From the NCBI GenBank assembly GCA_009192285.1, contig CM018606.1, forward strand, positions 920,081-984,080: 64,000 bases of DNA, written 5' to 3'. Shown here one piece after another: positions 13,013 through 24,935 of the stretch. Each line of letters begins with the position of its first letter. The first letter of the stretch is position 1. A program made the position numbers and the translations under genes. This DNA is from Morchella semilibera (lineage: Eukaryota; Ascomycota; Pezizomycetes; Pezizales; Morchellaceae). Below the pieces are notes generated by a model. It worked only from the letters and a program-made list of their open reading frames with translations. It searched no databases and was not told where the DNA came from.

Positions 13013-15550
13013 TGTGCCGGATCAACTGGCTGGAGTTTTATATACGGATTGGAATTGATTCTATTGAGGAGAAACAGGAAGAGAAGAAAAGCACACAGAG
13101 AGGGCAGCGGAGCAGAAGAGTAGTGGGGTGATGGCAACAGAGGAAGGAGAACGGAGAAGATGGATTCTGAAAGGGCAGAGGACACGACGAGTTTAAATGC
13201 CTCTTCCTCCTTCTCCTCCTCCTCAATCAAAGGTCATGAGGACGCAACCTCAAAGATGAGTGAGGGGTCTCTCGGATCGGACAGACAAGTGGAGAAGAAA
13301 AAAACCTTTTGAAACTCTGCAGCTTTGCTCACCAGCGCCGTGGAAATACCCAGGGAGCTACATGAAGCCGCGCTGCGTGTATACAACAGAGGGGAAAACG
13401 AAACGAGAAAGGTTGGCCCAGCTAACTACTTACAAAAAGGTCTAGCAGAGATGAGATAGCGGAAGCCAAATCGAGAAGATCGTGGAGTCCCGGGGACTTG
13501 GGAAAAAAAGCGGTAGAAGGGGGAGTTATTTTTTTTAAGAAAAAAATACTTACAAAAGTTTCGGTGTATATATCTATGTAATGCAGCTGATGCCGATGAA
13601 CCCCTCCCCCTGCCTGAAACCTGGGATTCACCGCTGTTTGGAAGAATTCCAGTTGCGGGGACGCCCATGGGGGGTGGGGGAACTGAAACTAGTAAACATT
13701 TGAGCAATTCAAAGGTTCAGATGTCTGTGTGTCTCAGATGTCGGAGAAACCCTACTAAATGTTAAAAGCGTTTAAATGGTTAAACTCAAGCTTTAGCCGG
13801 CCCCTGCTAGGGGATAAAGCGGGGTACCTAATTCTAGGGTAGGGCTTATTATGCACCACCCATCCCTCCCCCCGCACCCCTGCTTCTGCCTCTCCCACGC
13901 GAGGGCGAGGGGTGCCGGTTTTAGGCACATGCCGACCGACCGAGATTTTAAACGCCATCTCTTCAACGCCAGACCCCTGCCGAGCCTGCCAGCGTAAACG
14001 TCGGAGACTTTTATGGCTGTCTGCAAGTGCTCGCTCGTTCCCGATGAAGGCACGGAAGCCCCAGAGGACGGGTGGGTAAAGTCAAGAATTATACCTAGAC
14101 TACATGTAAAACCAACGACTACCCCTGCTGGAAGTACCGATATATGCAACTAACGGAAAAACTTGAACCTGGAAACACTGTGAATCAGAATCATGGTCAA
14201 GAAATATTTCGACTAGAAATATCCAACAAACCCGGGGTTTCCGCGGTCACAATCCAAAATGGAAACCCTCCATCTACTAAAACACGAGACGAGAAATTTC
14301 TTTTGGTTCATTGCGTACATAGCTCTCATTCCTGGGGAGGACCTCGGGCTATTGACTTCCAGCCATCCACCTAGAGTATATGGTTGTTTTTCCGTTTAGC
14401 CTGAGTGTATATCTACCTAGCTAGCCACTCTAGAACCACGCCTCATACAGACTCTCCCGTGCGTGCGCCCTCGCTTCGGTCTCCAAAAGCAACGCCTCGT
14501 TCGCTAGCTCCAACTGTGTACTGTCATAGATTGACAATTGCGGTCAGGTGAATCCAACCAACCAACCTCAGAACCTCGGGCCACGATGGAGGAAGGAGGG
14601 AATGAGGCTGGTGGCCCTGAAATTTCAAGGTCCACTACTACTCTATTATATTCATTTAGCCGAATTGCTAAAGAGTGCCGAATATCAAGCCTTAGTTAGT
14701 CTCACTTTCGCTGACTTCACACCGATTACCCGACTTGCTTGTCCTCCTGGCCCCCATACACAAACCACAATCTATCGCAAGTACGTGTATACCGAGTATG
14801 CCTGTCAATATATCCCGTCCCACAGATTATCTATGTACGTAGGCACTAGAGTATCCCATACTCACAATTATACAGCGTCGAGGCTCGACAGCACCTGCCA
14901 TTTTCCTCTGCTGAAACCCGATACCCCACGATCTGAACCCCAGGCAGAAGCATATTCTCGCAGCTGACTGACAGCTAGCTCCTTCTGGTGTCCCGGCTCC
15001 CCAGTTTCTTTCCCTGCCTACTCGTGATGATGTAGCCCGTCAATCTTAGGGCAACAGGGCATGTGGTTCCCGAAATCACTTCTAGCTCCAACGGCCAGGA
15101 TAGGATAGGGTAGATAGGTATGGAGGGTGTGGTCTTCCCTGAATATTCCAGACCATATATACGAATAGACCTGCCATGCTAGCATATCATCCCATCCCCG
15201 CGTTAGAGCGATCCTAGCGTGGTGGGGGACGCCTGGGGTTCGCTTGGGGTTCAGGCTGGGGAAATGGGGAAATCGGGAATCGAGCTAGAGTATGTAGAGG
15301 GTGCGCCCCATGTTATTAATTTTTTTCTTTCCTCTTTGCCTTCCTGCCCCATGGGCAGATAATCCGGAGTTATGTACGGGGAAATGATGGACACCGTGGA
15401 AGCGAAGCATAAAGGTGCAGGTTATTTAAATGGGCACGAGGAGGACCTTCCCCCCCGCAATTGATTGGGATTCCTGTCTGTCAGTCATAAGTTTGGTCGT
15501 ATCTTTATTGCGACTTTTGGGCTGCTTCTTCTTTTTCTCCCACTTCCAAG
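13013..15550. promoter_or_regulatory. Shared upstream region of GH51 arabinofuranosidase and sugar transporter
   Basis: 2.5 kb between two divergent starts. The minus-strand sequence GGCTAAA, the published core of XlnR-type activators in Aspergillus, occurs at 13792-13798, 14395-14401 and 14655-14661. Whether these are used is inference. ORFs here are short, uncorrelated with any family, and rejected. Confidence 0.4.
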
Positions 15551-17257
15551 ATGGCGATTCCACCAAAGTGGTACCAGTTCCTGGTCGGCCTGTTTGCGTC
15601 GATAGGATCCTTCAACTACGGGTATGATCTGGGTATCATTGCCCAGGTCGTTGCTTCAGATTCCTTCGTTGCAAAGTTCAACCCTTCAGATAATGAGAAG
15701 TATGTCCTCTTCCTCGCTGTTGTTGATGATATATATATACTGATATATGTGGTGTCTTATATAGAGGTCTTGTAGTATCACTGTTTACCGCAGGAGCTTT
15801 CTGTGGCTCGTTCTTCGCAGGCTACCTCGGTGACTGGGTCGGCCGTCGTGGAACAATTGCAATCGCCACAGCCACCTTCATTCTCGGGGGTGGTCTCCAA
15901 GCTGGCGGCCAGAACCTTGCCTTCCTCCAATCTGGACGTTTCGTTGCTGGTATTGGGTAAGCCCACAAGCCCACCTACATACATAACACCAAAGCCAGAA
16001 CTAACAAACCACAGTGTCGGAGTCCTCTGCATGATCATCCCCCTCTACCAAGCCGAGCTGGCCCACCCGACAATCCGAGGCCGTATCACCGCCCTACAGC
16101 AGTTTATGCTTGGTATTGGCGCGCTCTGTGCCTCCTGGATCGGCTTCGGCGCCTACAAGGGCTTCGCGCCCACCGACGACAACCAGTGGCGTGTCCCACT
16201 TGCCATCCAGTGCGTCCCCGCTGCAATCCTCGGCCTCCTCATCTTCCTGTTCCCCGAGTCCCCCCGCTGGCTCATCGACAACGGCCAAGTGAGCCTCGGG
16301 CTGCAAACCCTGGCAAAACTGCACGCCCATGGCAATGAGGACGACCCCTGGGTCCGCGCCGAGTTCGAGCAGATCCAGGAGCAGATCACGCACGAGCATG
16401 AGCACAGCGCCAAAACCTGGGCAGAGCTGTTCAAGACAAAGTCCAATTTCCGCCGCATCTTCCTGTGCGTGGCACTGCAGAGCTCCATCCAGTTGACGGG
16501 CGTGAGCGCAATCCAGTACTACTCGCCCGATATCTTCAAGCAGATTGGCGTCAGCACTGAGCGCACACTGCTGTACCAGGCGTGCAACTCCATCATCGCC
16601 CTCGTCGGCCAGTTCTTGTGTATCCTATTCATTGACCACTTTGGGCGACGCTGGCCGCTGATCATTGGGAACTTGGGCAACTGCATCACATTCATTGTGG
16701 GAGCAATATTGCTGGCCCGGTTCCCGCCAGGGGAGGACAATCCAATGAGCGCACAGATCGGCTTCATCGCGACGACATGGATATATAACTTTTCGTTCAG
16801 TGCTATGTGTGGGCCGCTGTCGTGGATCATTCCATCAGAAGTGTTTAATACAGCAACGAGGTCGAGGGGTGTGTCGTTGGCCACGATGATGAGCTTTGCG
16901 ATGAACACAATGATTGGGCAGGTGACGCCGATTGCCATGACGAATATTCAGTGGAGGTATTATATCCTCTTTGTAAGTCTCCCTTCTCGTTGTCCCCTCC
17001 ATGTGTTTGGTAGTGGTAGTAGGCCGGTTACTGATAAGCTGTCTTTTTAGATTGTGTGCAACTTTACGAATGCCATCTTCTTCTGGGCACTCCTTCCCGA
17101 GACCGCGAAGGTTCCCCTCGAGGCTATGGACAAACTGTGGGAGAATGCCCCCTGGTTCGTGCCCACTATGGAGACTAAGGACTATCTTGAGGATCTCCAC
17201 GAGAGGGAGTTGGAGATTGATAACAAGCAGGCCATCAATATCGACCATAAGGAGTAG
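15551..17257 (+). CDS. MFS sugar transporter (sugar porter family)
   Basis: Exons 15551-15699, 15765-15956, 16015-16972 and 17051-17257 give 501 residues. Twelve hydrophobic segments can be laid out. Sugar-porter signatures are present: GYDLGII in helix 1, GDWVGRRG after helix 2, PESPRWL before the central loop, QLTGVSAIQYYSP in helix 7, DHFGRRWPL after helix 8, and PETAKVPLE before the acidic C-terminal tail. This places it in the proton-coupled hexose/pentose/disaccharide porter family at the plasma membrane. The specific sugar cannot be read from sequence, but the divergent arabinofuranosidase suggests arabinose or arabino-oligosaccharides. Confidence 0.92.
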
Positions 17258-18070
17258 AGAGGTAATCTGTGGGTTTTTGTTTGGGATGGGTGGGGGTTAT
17301 GTTATTGTAGTATAATTTAGTTTATGAGGCGGAATGATCACTTATTTATTCCATTTTAAATACCTTTTCTGCTGTAGTTATGATGAAATATATAGATTGT
17401 CAAGTGTAAAGAACAGTCAGAAGAGAGTAAAGTCTCGTGCGTGCCCATTCCTTACAGCTTTCTATTTAGGGTGATGGTGGATGATGATGGATGAGATGTT
17501 GGCACGAGTGAGAGACTGTGCACATAACATCATCAATCCATCTCTGACAAGGGTCCTGTCCTCCTTGCCGAGAGTCTTGGCACTTGACCCTCCGTGTCCT
17601 TTCACAAGCTTTTGATCCACAAAAGGCCACAAAGGGGCGAACGCATCATCCAGACACTCGGACTCAGTCACAGACACAGAACAGACACACAGAACACAGA
17701 CAGACAGACACAGACAGACAGACAGACAGACACAGTTACACGTATCAGAGATATCAAAATATCAATCCATAATCTACATAATCCAACTGTCTTCTCAATT
17801 ACAAGAAAAGGCTCTCTCTCCCCCCCTCTCTCTCCCCCTCCCCCCTCTCTCACTCACTTACTTGACCTTGGGCCAATTGTTGGTTTTGTTATCAATTACA
17901 CGGATGTCCGCGTGAACAGAGCTTCTTTTTCTTCTTCTCCAGCGAACAACTATCAACTAGCATTCCTTGCTACTCTCCCCCCCTCCCCCTCCCTCGATTC
18001 CACCACTACTGGCACTATCACCACCAGACAGCTCGCAATTTCCCCCCTACACAACCTCAATTAACTTGCC
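17258..18070. other. Intergenic region with CAGA-rich simple repeats
   Basis: Contains a CAGACAGA tract (17680-17735) and CT-rich tracts (17815-17850) before the next gene. No gene seen. Confidence 0.5.
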
Positions 18071-19879
18071 ATGAAGCCCCCACCAGGCCTCAAGCTTCGC
18101 CTTATAGCTGGCAGTCAATCCATCTCGACTCGCCGCCTTCTCATATTCCTTTCAGGCATCCTCCTCCTCTCCCTGTCTGCGCTCCTCTTCATCCCAGCAT
18201 CTCTCCTCACCTCCGCCGAGGAGTCCGTAATCAATCTCGACATCCCACACCCGCACATTCCCGATTCAATCAAGGACCTCAATCCCTTCAAACCCACCTC
18301 GCACACGCCTCCTCCACCGCCCTCCTCCACAAACTCAACAGGCTCCAGCGAGTCGTGGTTCTCCAGCTGGCGCTGGCTCAACCCGTTCTCGAGCGATATT
18401 GCGCACGGCGAAGAGGAGCGCAGCGTACTCCCGCCTATGCCAAAGAGATGCCCGGTGTACACGTTCTACGACTCGGACGCGGATGGAAAGGATGCGGAGG
18501 TCGAGGACCGCCTGCTGCTGGCTTGGAGGCGCGCGTTCTGGGCGCAGGGGTTCAAGCCGGTGGTGCTGGGGATGGGTGAGGCGAAGGAGCATGGCCTCTA
18601 TAGGGTTATTAGGGATACTGGGAACTTTCATCCGGACTTTGAGAAGGAGCTGATGAGGTGGTTGGCGTGGAGTCGGATGGGCACTGGGGTATTGGTGGAC
18701 TATAGGGTATGTTTGTATTGCGCCGGGGGTTATAGTATCATTGGGTAGGGCGGTACCTAACAAATGTGTGAAATGGTAATATAGGTCATCCCCATGGCGC
18801 CATACGACGACCACACGCTCACAGCCATGCGTCGCTGCGACTTCACTTACGCGACGCGCTACGAGAATTACGGGCATCGCATCTTCTCCGGCGACAAAGC
18901 TTCTATAGACTCAGTGCTAAAATATATCACCAGTAACAAGGCCGACAACGGCACCGTGACCATCGAGGGCGCTACCAAACTCGCAAATACCCTCTTCCAC
19001 ATCGACCCTCTCCCCAAGTCCTTCGCCGACTACACCCCCGAGGCCATCGCGCTCAAGTACCCCCAGCTCTCCTTCACCGACCTCCCCGCACTCATCAACG
19101 CCCACCTCCACGAATCTTGGCTCTCCCTCTACTCCAGCATCTCCCTCCTCCTCCCCTTCCCAGAGACTCTCGGCGCTCTACACTACCCAGCCTCGCTCCT
19201 CGCCGCCCGTCTGTCCTCCTGCCCGCCGACCAACCCGCAGCCCGCCTCCTGCCCAACCAACAGGCAGTCCTGTAAGCCGTGCAAGAAACCGCTGACGGTG
19301 ACGCCCAGCAAAACATTCACGAACGAGACTGGCGTCTTCTCCCTCGGAACCATCCCTCATCCATACACGTTCATTGCCCTCACAAACCCAGACATCAACC
19401 TCTCCACCGACTCCGACGAGCGCTCCATCCGCTTCGTCCGCCGCCGCACCCAGCGCGACGAGTGGCTGCGCGCCGTGACGACGCCCGTGTCTGTCGGGAG
19501 CGCGCCGCGCGTAGTCACCATCAAGGCGGCGACCGCGAACCCGACGGCGTCGACGATACTCTCGACTAGCGACGCTGGGTTCAAGGATATCGAGTGGACG
19601 CTTGGCTTCACGCTGCCCGAGGAATCGGAACTGAAGCTCGAGGTGCCAGAGCCGGATGCGAAGCAGGTTAAGGTGCTCGAGACGGCGCATAAAGATGCTT
19701 TCAGCGCGCGAGACGGCGGTCGGAAGAGGAGGCTACGTAGGGCGGTGGAGGCGTGGAATCTGGGGGGTACAGAGGTGTGGAGGTTTGGGAAAGCGTATGT
19801 GGAGAGAAACGAGGTGGAGAGGAAGCGGTGGAGCGAGGCGGAGGGCGCGTTTGGGAGGGGGATGGCGGCGGATGAGTAG
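18071..19879 (+). CDS. Conserved-looking type II membrane protein of unknown function
   Basis: Two exons (18071-18706, 18785-19879) give 576 residues. The short basic N-terminus is followed by one strong membrane segment (LLIFLSGILLLSLSALLFI, about residues 25-43), then a Pro/Ser-rich stem (residues 75-120) and a large lumenal domain. That is the layout of Golgi or ER type II proteins such as glycosyltransferases. The domain begins KRCPVYTFYDSD and carries VLVDYRVIPMAPYDDHTL across the splice junction. A Cys-rich patch (SCPPTNPQPASC, then SCKPC) occurs near residue 390. I do not recognise the family and assign no activity. The C-terminus is highly charged. Confidence 0.75.
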
Positions 19880-21100
19880 TGGTTTGTTGGTTGGGGCGTG
19901 GAGAGAGGTTTGGTGTGTGGATGGGCAGGTTAGGTTAGTTGGCAGGTGGAAGGGGGAAGGGAATTATTAGATCGTGATGAGTTTTACTTATTTTTCTACT
20001 CCTGTTTTGTTTTGTTTTGTTGGTTTTTCCTTTGTTTATTATTAAATATCCCACGTGCAGGTTGATGGCTGTTATTTTTTTTATTCGTTTCGTGTCTATT
20101 GATTTACCATTACTAGCTCTTAGGGCTTCACTTTGCAGAGGGATGGGGGGGGGGGGGGGTGGGGAGTGGGGAGTAGGATGGGGGTTGGGTACGTGTATAT
20201 CATTAAAGATATCTATTTCTCCGAACCCCGATAGCACCACAAAACAAACCCTCCAATCATTGACACTGACGCGAGTGAGAATCCATGATCAAAGGCAATT
20301 TCCCAGCTCCACATCTGGGGGCGGGGACTCGGCCTGATACCTGCTGGAGTGGAGTATACGGAACCTAACGGGCTGTGGGTTCAGTTCCAGCTGCTACATA
20401 CATACTTGCCATACCTACTTACACAGTACCGTGCCATGTTTGCCTACTACAGCTGAGGAATGGCGGCAATTAGTAGGCACATGTGTGATGTGCGTGTGTG
20501 GGGAAAGGGGCTATGAGCTCGTCGGTACATGTACTTTGTAGGTTGGGTTACATGTAGTTACCTGAGGCCACCCACCCACCCACTCACTCACGCTCTGGGT
20601 ATGTACATGGAGACCTCTCTCTCTCCAGCCGGCCGCTCACAGTACCTGAGTATACAAACAAACCCGGGGGATTCAAGTCACCGCCGTATACATATAAAAC
20701 GTATGTATAGCTATAAGGGTACCACTCTTCGGCCCCATTTCTTTTTGTTAGATTGTGTGCTTTATACCCGGTAATCTCGCTCGCTATAAAAACTTCCGGG
20801 GGTACCCTTATAGAATGCTTTCGCTGTGTATATAATAAGTCCCCCCCCCCCCTCCCCCGATCCCCGCCCCCAAAACCGACAGGGAAAGTAGAACAAAAGG
20901 ATTCTAAATACAGTGTTGAGAATGAAAAAAAAAACTTTCCAAGATATATAATAATCAACCTCATTATATGGTACAAATACAGAAGCAGAGCACACACACA
21001 TGACGCCGTTTTAATTCATGTTTTTTGATTCCTAGTTTTGTGTCTAATACCCCTATGTCCCCCGAGAGACAAAGGTCCTGTGCCTGACCCTCGCTGACCC
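19880..21100. other. Intergenic region between two genes pointing at each other
   Basis: Contains G-runs (20147-20158) and C-runs (20842-20852). A 13-bp inverted repeat CTATAAGGGTACC lies at 20711-20723 and 20801-20813 and may be a small foldback element of about 100 bp. TACATGTA occurs at 20526 and 20549. No gene seen. Confidence 0.45.
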
Positions 21101-24100
21101 TCAATCCCCTCTCACTCTACCCGTGCCCTCGCTCTGTGGCTGGTCAGCACCCATTACAAATCCCCAGTTCGCCTTCCTCTTCTTCTTTCCCTTCCTCTCG
21201 CCGTACTTCTCGTCGAACTTCCTGATCTCCGTGAGAGAGGACATGTCGTCGCTGATGCTGGCACTAATCTCCTCGAGCGCCTTGACAAAGTGGCGATCCT
21301 CCAGCAGCCTCTTCTCGGGATATTTGTATTCCACACCCGTGGCCTTTGCCTTTGCGGCGTCGGCATTCTCCTCGCGGACGCAGGCAAGTGCGGCGGAGAC
21401 ACAAATGTTCTTCAGGTCAGATCCAGAGAATAGATTCGTCTGGTCGACAATGGACTGCAGCGATACGCTGGGCGCTACGGCTTCGCCTTCAAGATGTATT
21501 TTGAGTATTTCAAGTCGGTCATCACGGGTGGGAAGGTCGACAAGGATCCTACGGGGAAGACGGCGGAGAACTGCATCATCGAGGTCGAAAGGTCGGTTGG
21601 TAGCGACCATTATAAAGGCCGTGGTTGTCAGATCGGCCCATTCTTTCAGGAACTGGTTGATTATCTCACGGTGGGCGGTTCTGGTTGAGTGGCTATGGCG
21701 GCTACCGAAAATTGCGTCGGCCTCGTCTATAAATACCACACAGGGGGAGAGTTTTTTGGCAAGGGAAAAGATAGCTTTGACGTTCTTTTCACCTTCGCCG
21801 ACATACATGTCAAAGATCTCAGATCCACTGACTTCGAGAACCTATGGTAGGATTAGAAATCGGTCTCGACGAATTTGATTAAGAAGGGGTTTACATACTG
21901 TAGCTCCACTCTCTTTAGCGACGGCTTTCGCCAGCAAAGTTTTACCAGTACCGGGTGGGCCGTATAATAATACACCCGGTATCCTGTCTGTTGCTAAAAC
22001 ACCATACTTGAAGGCCTCTGGCCTTATGAGTGACATTGAAGTTAATGTCTTCAAAGCCTCGATGGTTTCTTCTGGGGCCCTGACCGAGGAAAATCCTGTA
22101 TGGATGTTCTCAGGGTTGATGACCCCACCCAGGAGCTTCTTTTCATGTGGCGTGCAGTTCTTTGGTAGTTTTGGTTTTGTGCTTTTCCATCCCAAGCCTG
22201 CTGCAGTGAATGACGCGTCAAATGAGCCATCCATATCTTCGATTTCCTTGATGGTTTTTAGTCGAAGACGCTCATCAGCGGCCCAAGCGAACTTTACTGC
22301 ATCGCTATCCTCGAGAAGATCAGCAGCCTGTTTAATTTCCTCAATTCCAATCTCTCCTCCTTTGCCTAACCGTTGGCCTAGCACAGCTGTCGCGACACGG
22401 TGAACCCGATCAAGTTCCAAATAGTATCCGTAATTCCCGAAACGACCGTCTCATTCTCGCCCTTTTTCAGATGCCAGTCCTTGGGGACAGTCAAGGTGAT
22501 AGCCTGGCCTGTATCCCCACTTCTCCTTCGGATCACATCACGTAAGTGACGAATGTTGACTTCTCGTATACGAGCTTCTTTGTCAACCTTGAAAACATCG
22601 CCTAGTACATTATAGAGGTGAGGGGGGATGAGAATTGTCCTCTCATAAGAATCCTCAGGCTGAGATTGTATCAAACGTATCCCGGATTTTGTGAGGTTCT
22701 CGGAGGTCTCTTCCACCGAGGTTGTACCAAGAATTATGATATTTTCGCCATCTCGGCGCCGCCGTTGAACTATATCGTGAAGCATGCGAATTACAGCATC
22801 CCCAGAGTTCGTTCTTTCCAGTTCACGGTAATCGCGAATATGGACTATTGTTTGGTTTGGTTTTGATAGGTGCTGGGTTTTTATGATTTCTTTCGTGTTT
22901 TCTTTAATATCCTTCGTCACTTCTGGAGCCGGGGTACTAGCGGTAGAGGGGAGAGGTCTCGCTGCTCGTTTTGTTTGAGCGGCGGTAATAAGGGCCTCCA
23001 AAAGTGCCTGCATTTTCTTCTCGTTTGACTGATCCGGGGCACTTTCATGCGTCTTGAGGCCTGCGCCACCGATGGAAGAAATTGGAATCACAGTCGCACC
23101 TGCTAATCGCCCAGATACCAAAAGCTGCTTTAAAGGCTCAGGAAGATTGTTAATGAGTTGTGAGGAAAATGCTTTCTGTGGTGAAGGTTCTGGCTCGGCC
23201 CCATCTTCCTCTTCATATTCCTCTTCTTCGTGCTCCTCAGCATCTTCCTCGGTTTCCTCGGCCTCTTTTGAGAGGGAAGAAGCGAGCTGGGCATCGTATC
23301 CTATGGAGCGTATTGCGTGAGACGAAAATCCAGGAGAGGTCGACACTGCAGTTTATCATTAGTCTTTGGAGTAGATTAAAACAATGGATAATACTCACAA
23401 TGCCGTGAGTCACCCAAGAAATCACCGGCTATCTCCTCTAAATCCTGGGCATCAATCCTTACAAGATCTGCCCCAACATCTGATGCTACAGACTCCACTA
23501 CTGAATCCAAAAAGTAGATACCACCTTCCTTCGGGAAGTGGAGAAGACAATTTGACTTCATAGAGGGGAAGCTATCTAGGTATGTTGCCTTGGGCAGCAT
23601 TAGTCCGGCTTGTACATGCGTCATTACCTCCTTCCAGACAACCTCGTCTACCCAGTACCGGTGCTTCTTCTCTTCTGTTATCTCCTCAAGTAGCTTGTTG
23701 ACCTCCTTGTCAGCGTCTAGCCCTTCTTCCGATTCGGCTTTCTCTAGCTCCACAAGTTCTTTAGCTCGGGAGATCCCAAGCTTCCTATTCTCCGGATCTA
23801 CTATGCTGTCCTCCCTCAGTGTTACCCCATGTTCAAGAAACCAAGCCGGCACCTCGGGCTTCGGCATTGACGGGGCTACCTTAGGCAGCACCCGTCCTGC
23901 CCGTGTCTTGGTGCCCGATGGCCGTCCTCGAGCTCGTTGGGGCCGGTCCGCCGGGTTCTCATCACTGCCTGCGGTAAAAGGTTCCTCCTCCGATTTTACT
24001 GTGGCCTCCACAGGCTCTCCATCCGCAGTTGAGACCCCAGCCCCCTTTGTTTCCCTCAGGGGCGAATCAACCGGGATATCAGCCTTCTTGGTGAAGAGAT

Positions 24101-24305
24101 CCGCAGGAGTGGTAACTGGCTTGAGAGGATCCTTCGGGTCGGTCTGGAGGGTTCTTGGGGTGCCATGGAAGCATCTTGTCGTGCTCCGGAGGTGTTGTGA
24201 GGGGAGGTTCGGAAGTGGTCTTCGTCGCGCGATGGGGAGCACTGACAGAAGCGCCCGTCGGGTTACAGCTAGCATCAGCCTTGAAGTAAATTGTATGGAA
24301 GGCAA
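21101..24305 (-). CDS. Mitochondrial-type AAA+ ATPase (Msp1/ATAD1-like AAA domain), apparent one-base frameshift
   Basis: Exons 24305-23399, 23345-21899 and 21841-21101. The N-terminus (ARRRPLPNLPSQHLR...) is Arg-rich and looks like a mitochondrial presequence. A long charged region follows, then a C-terminal AAA module: Walker A GPPGTGKT, Walker B VVFIDEADAIF, sensor VATNRP, arginine fingers VLRRLPRR, with the linker VRAPEETIEALK before it. This resembles Msp1/ATAD1 and related fungal mitochondrial ATPases of about 1000 residues. The exact orthologue is uncertain. Within the middle exon the frame shifts near 22440-22450. No GT-AG intron repairs it, but one extra T in the TTT of GGTCGTTTCGG joins the frames without a gap and makes the total 1031 codons. 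This is probably an assembly or sequencing slip, or else a real lesion. Confidence 0.82.
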
Positions 24306-24935
24306 GCTGTTTCGGGCTGCCCTTGCACGTTGGAGGATCGAAAGGTTCCTCGAGTGGTTCTTGTCGCTTGTATCTGAAGCTTCCAGGACTAATTATTTTT
24401 TCCCTTAAGAAAAGGCGGAAGTGCCAAGGCAAAGGAGTCACTATCGGTTTCTTATCTTATCTGATCATCTTATGTCTTATCAGAGTCAATGATTGAGCTG
24501 ACAGTCTGAACCAAACCGTAATTAGGACTCAATCTCTCTAGTATAATCTCATTTAGTTGGTTCTGGGTGACTGGTAATTAATCCGTGCTGGTCAAATGGC
24601 AGTGATGGTTAAGCTCGTTCCCAGCGTCTCGAACGGGAGTAGAGTTAGCTTTTCATCATAAAATACATTGTGTGAATATACCTATGCTTGAGTAGCTGGT
24701 AGGGTATTGGTCTCGGTACAGCTATGTTTAGATTCACTTCCAAGAACTCAATACGGAAAATCATCTTGGCTGTAACGTCTTTTATTCGAAACCTATCCTG
24801 CAGTTTTCAATCATAAGCCATCACTCGGTTTCTGCAACACTGCGAATACACAAAAAGAATACCAAAATAAAATAGAAACACAAAAACAGAAAATGAAAAC
24901 TCTTTTTAATCTAAATATCTAAGGAAGCTCTCTTC
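24306..24935. other. Intergenic region between tandem minus-strand genes
   Basis: AT-rich, with no ORF of interest. It contains the 3' UTR of tryptophan synthase and the promoter of the AAA+ gene. Confidence 0.5.
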
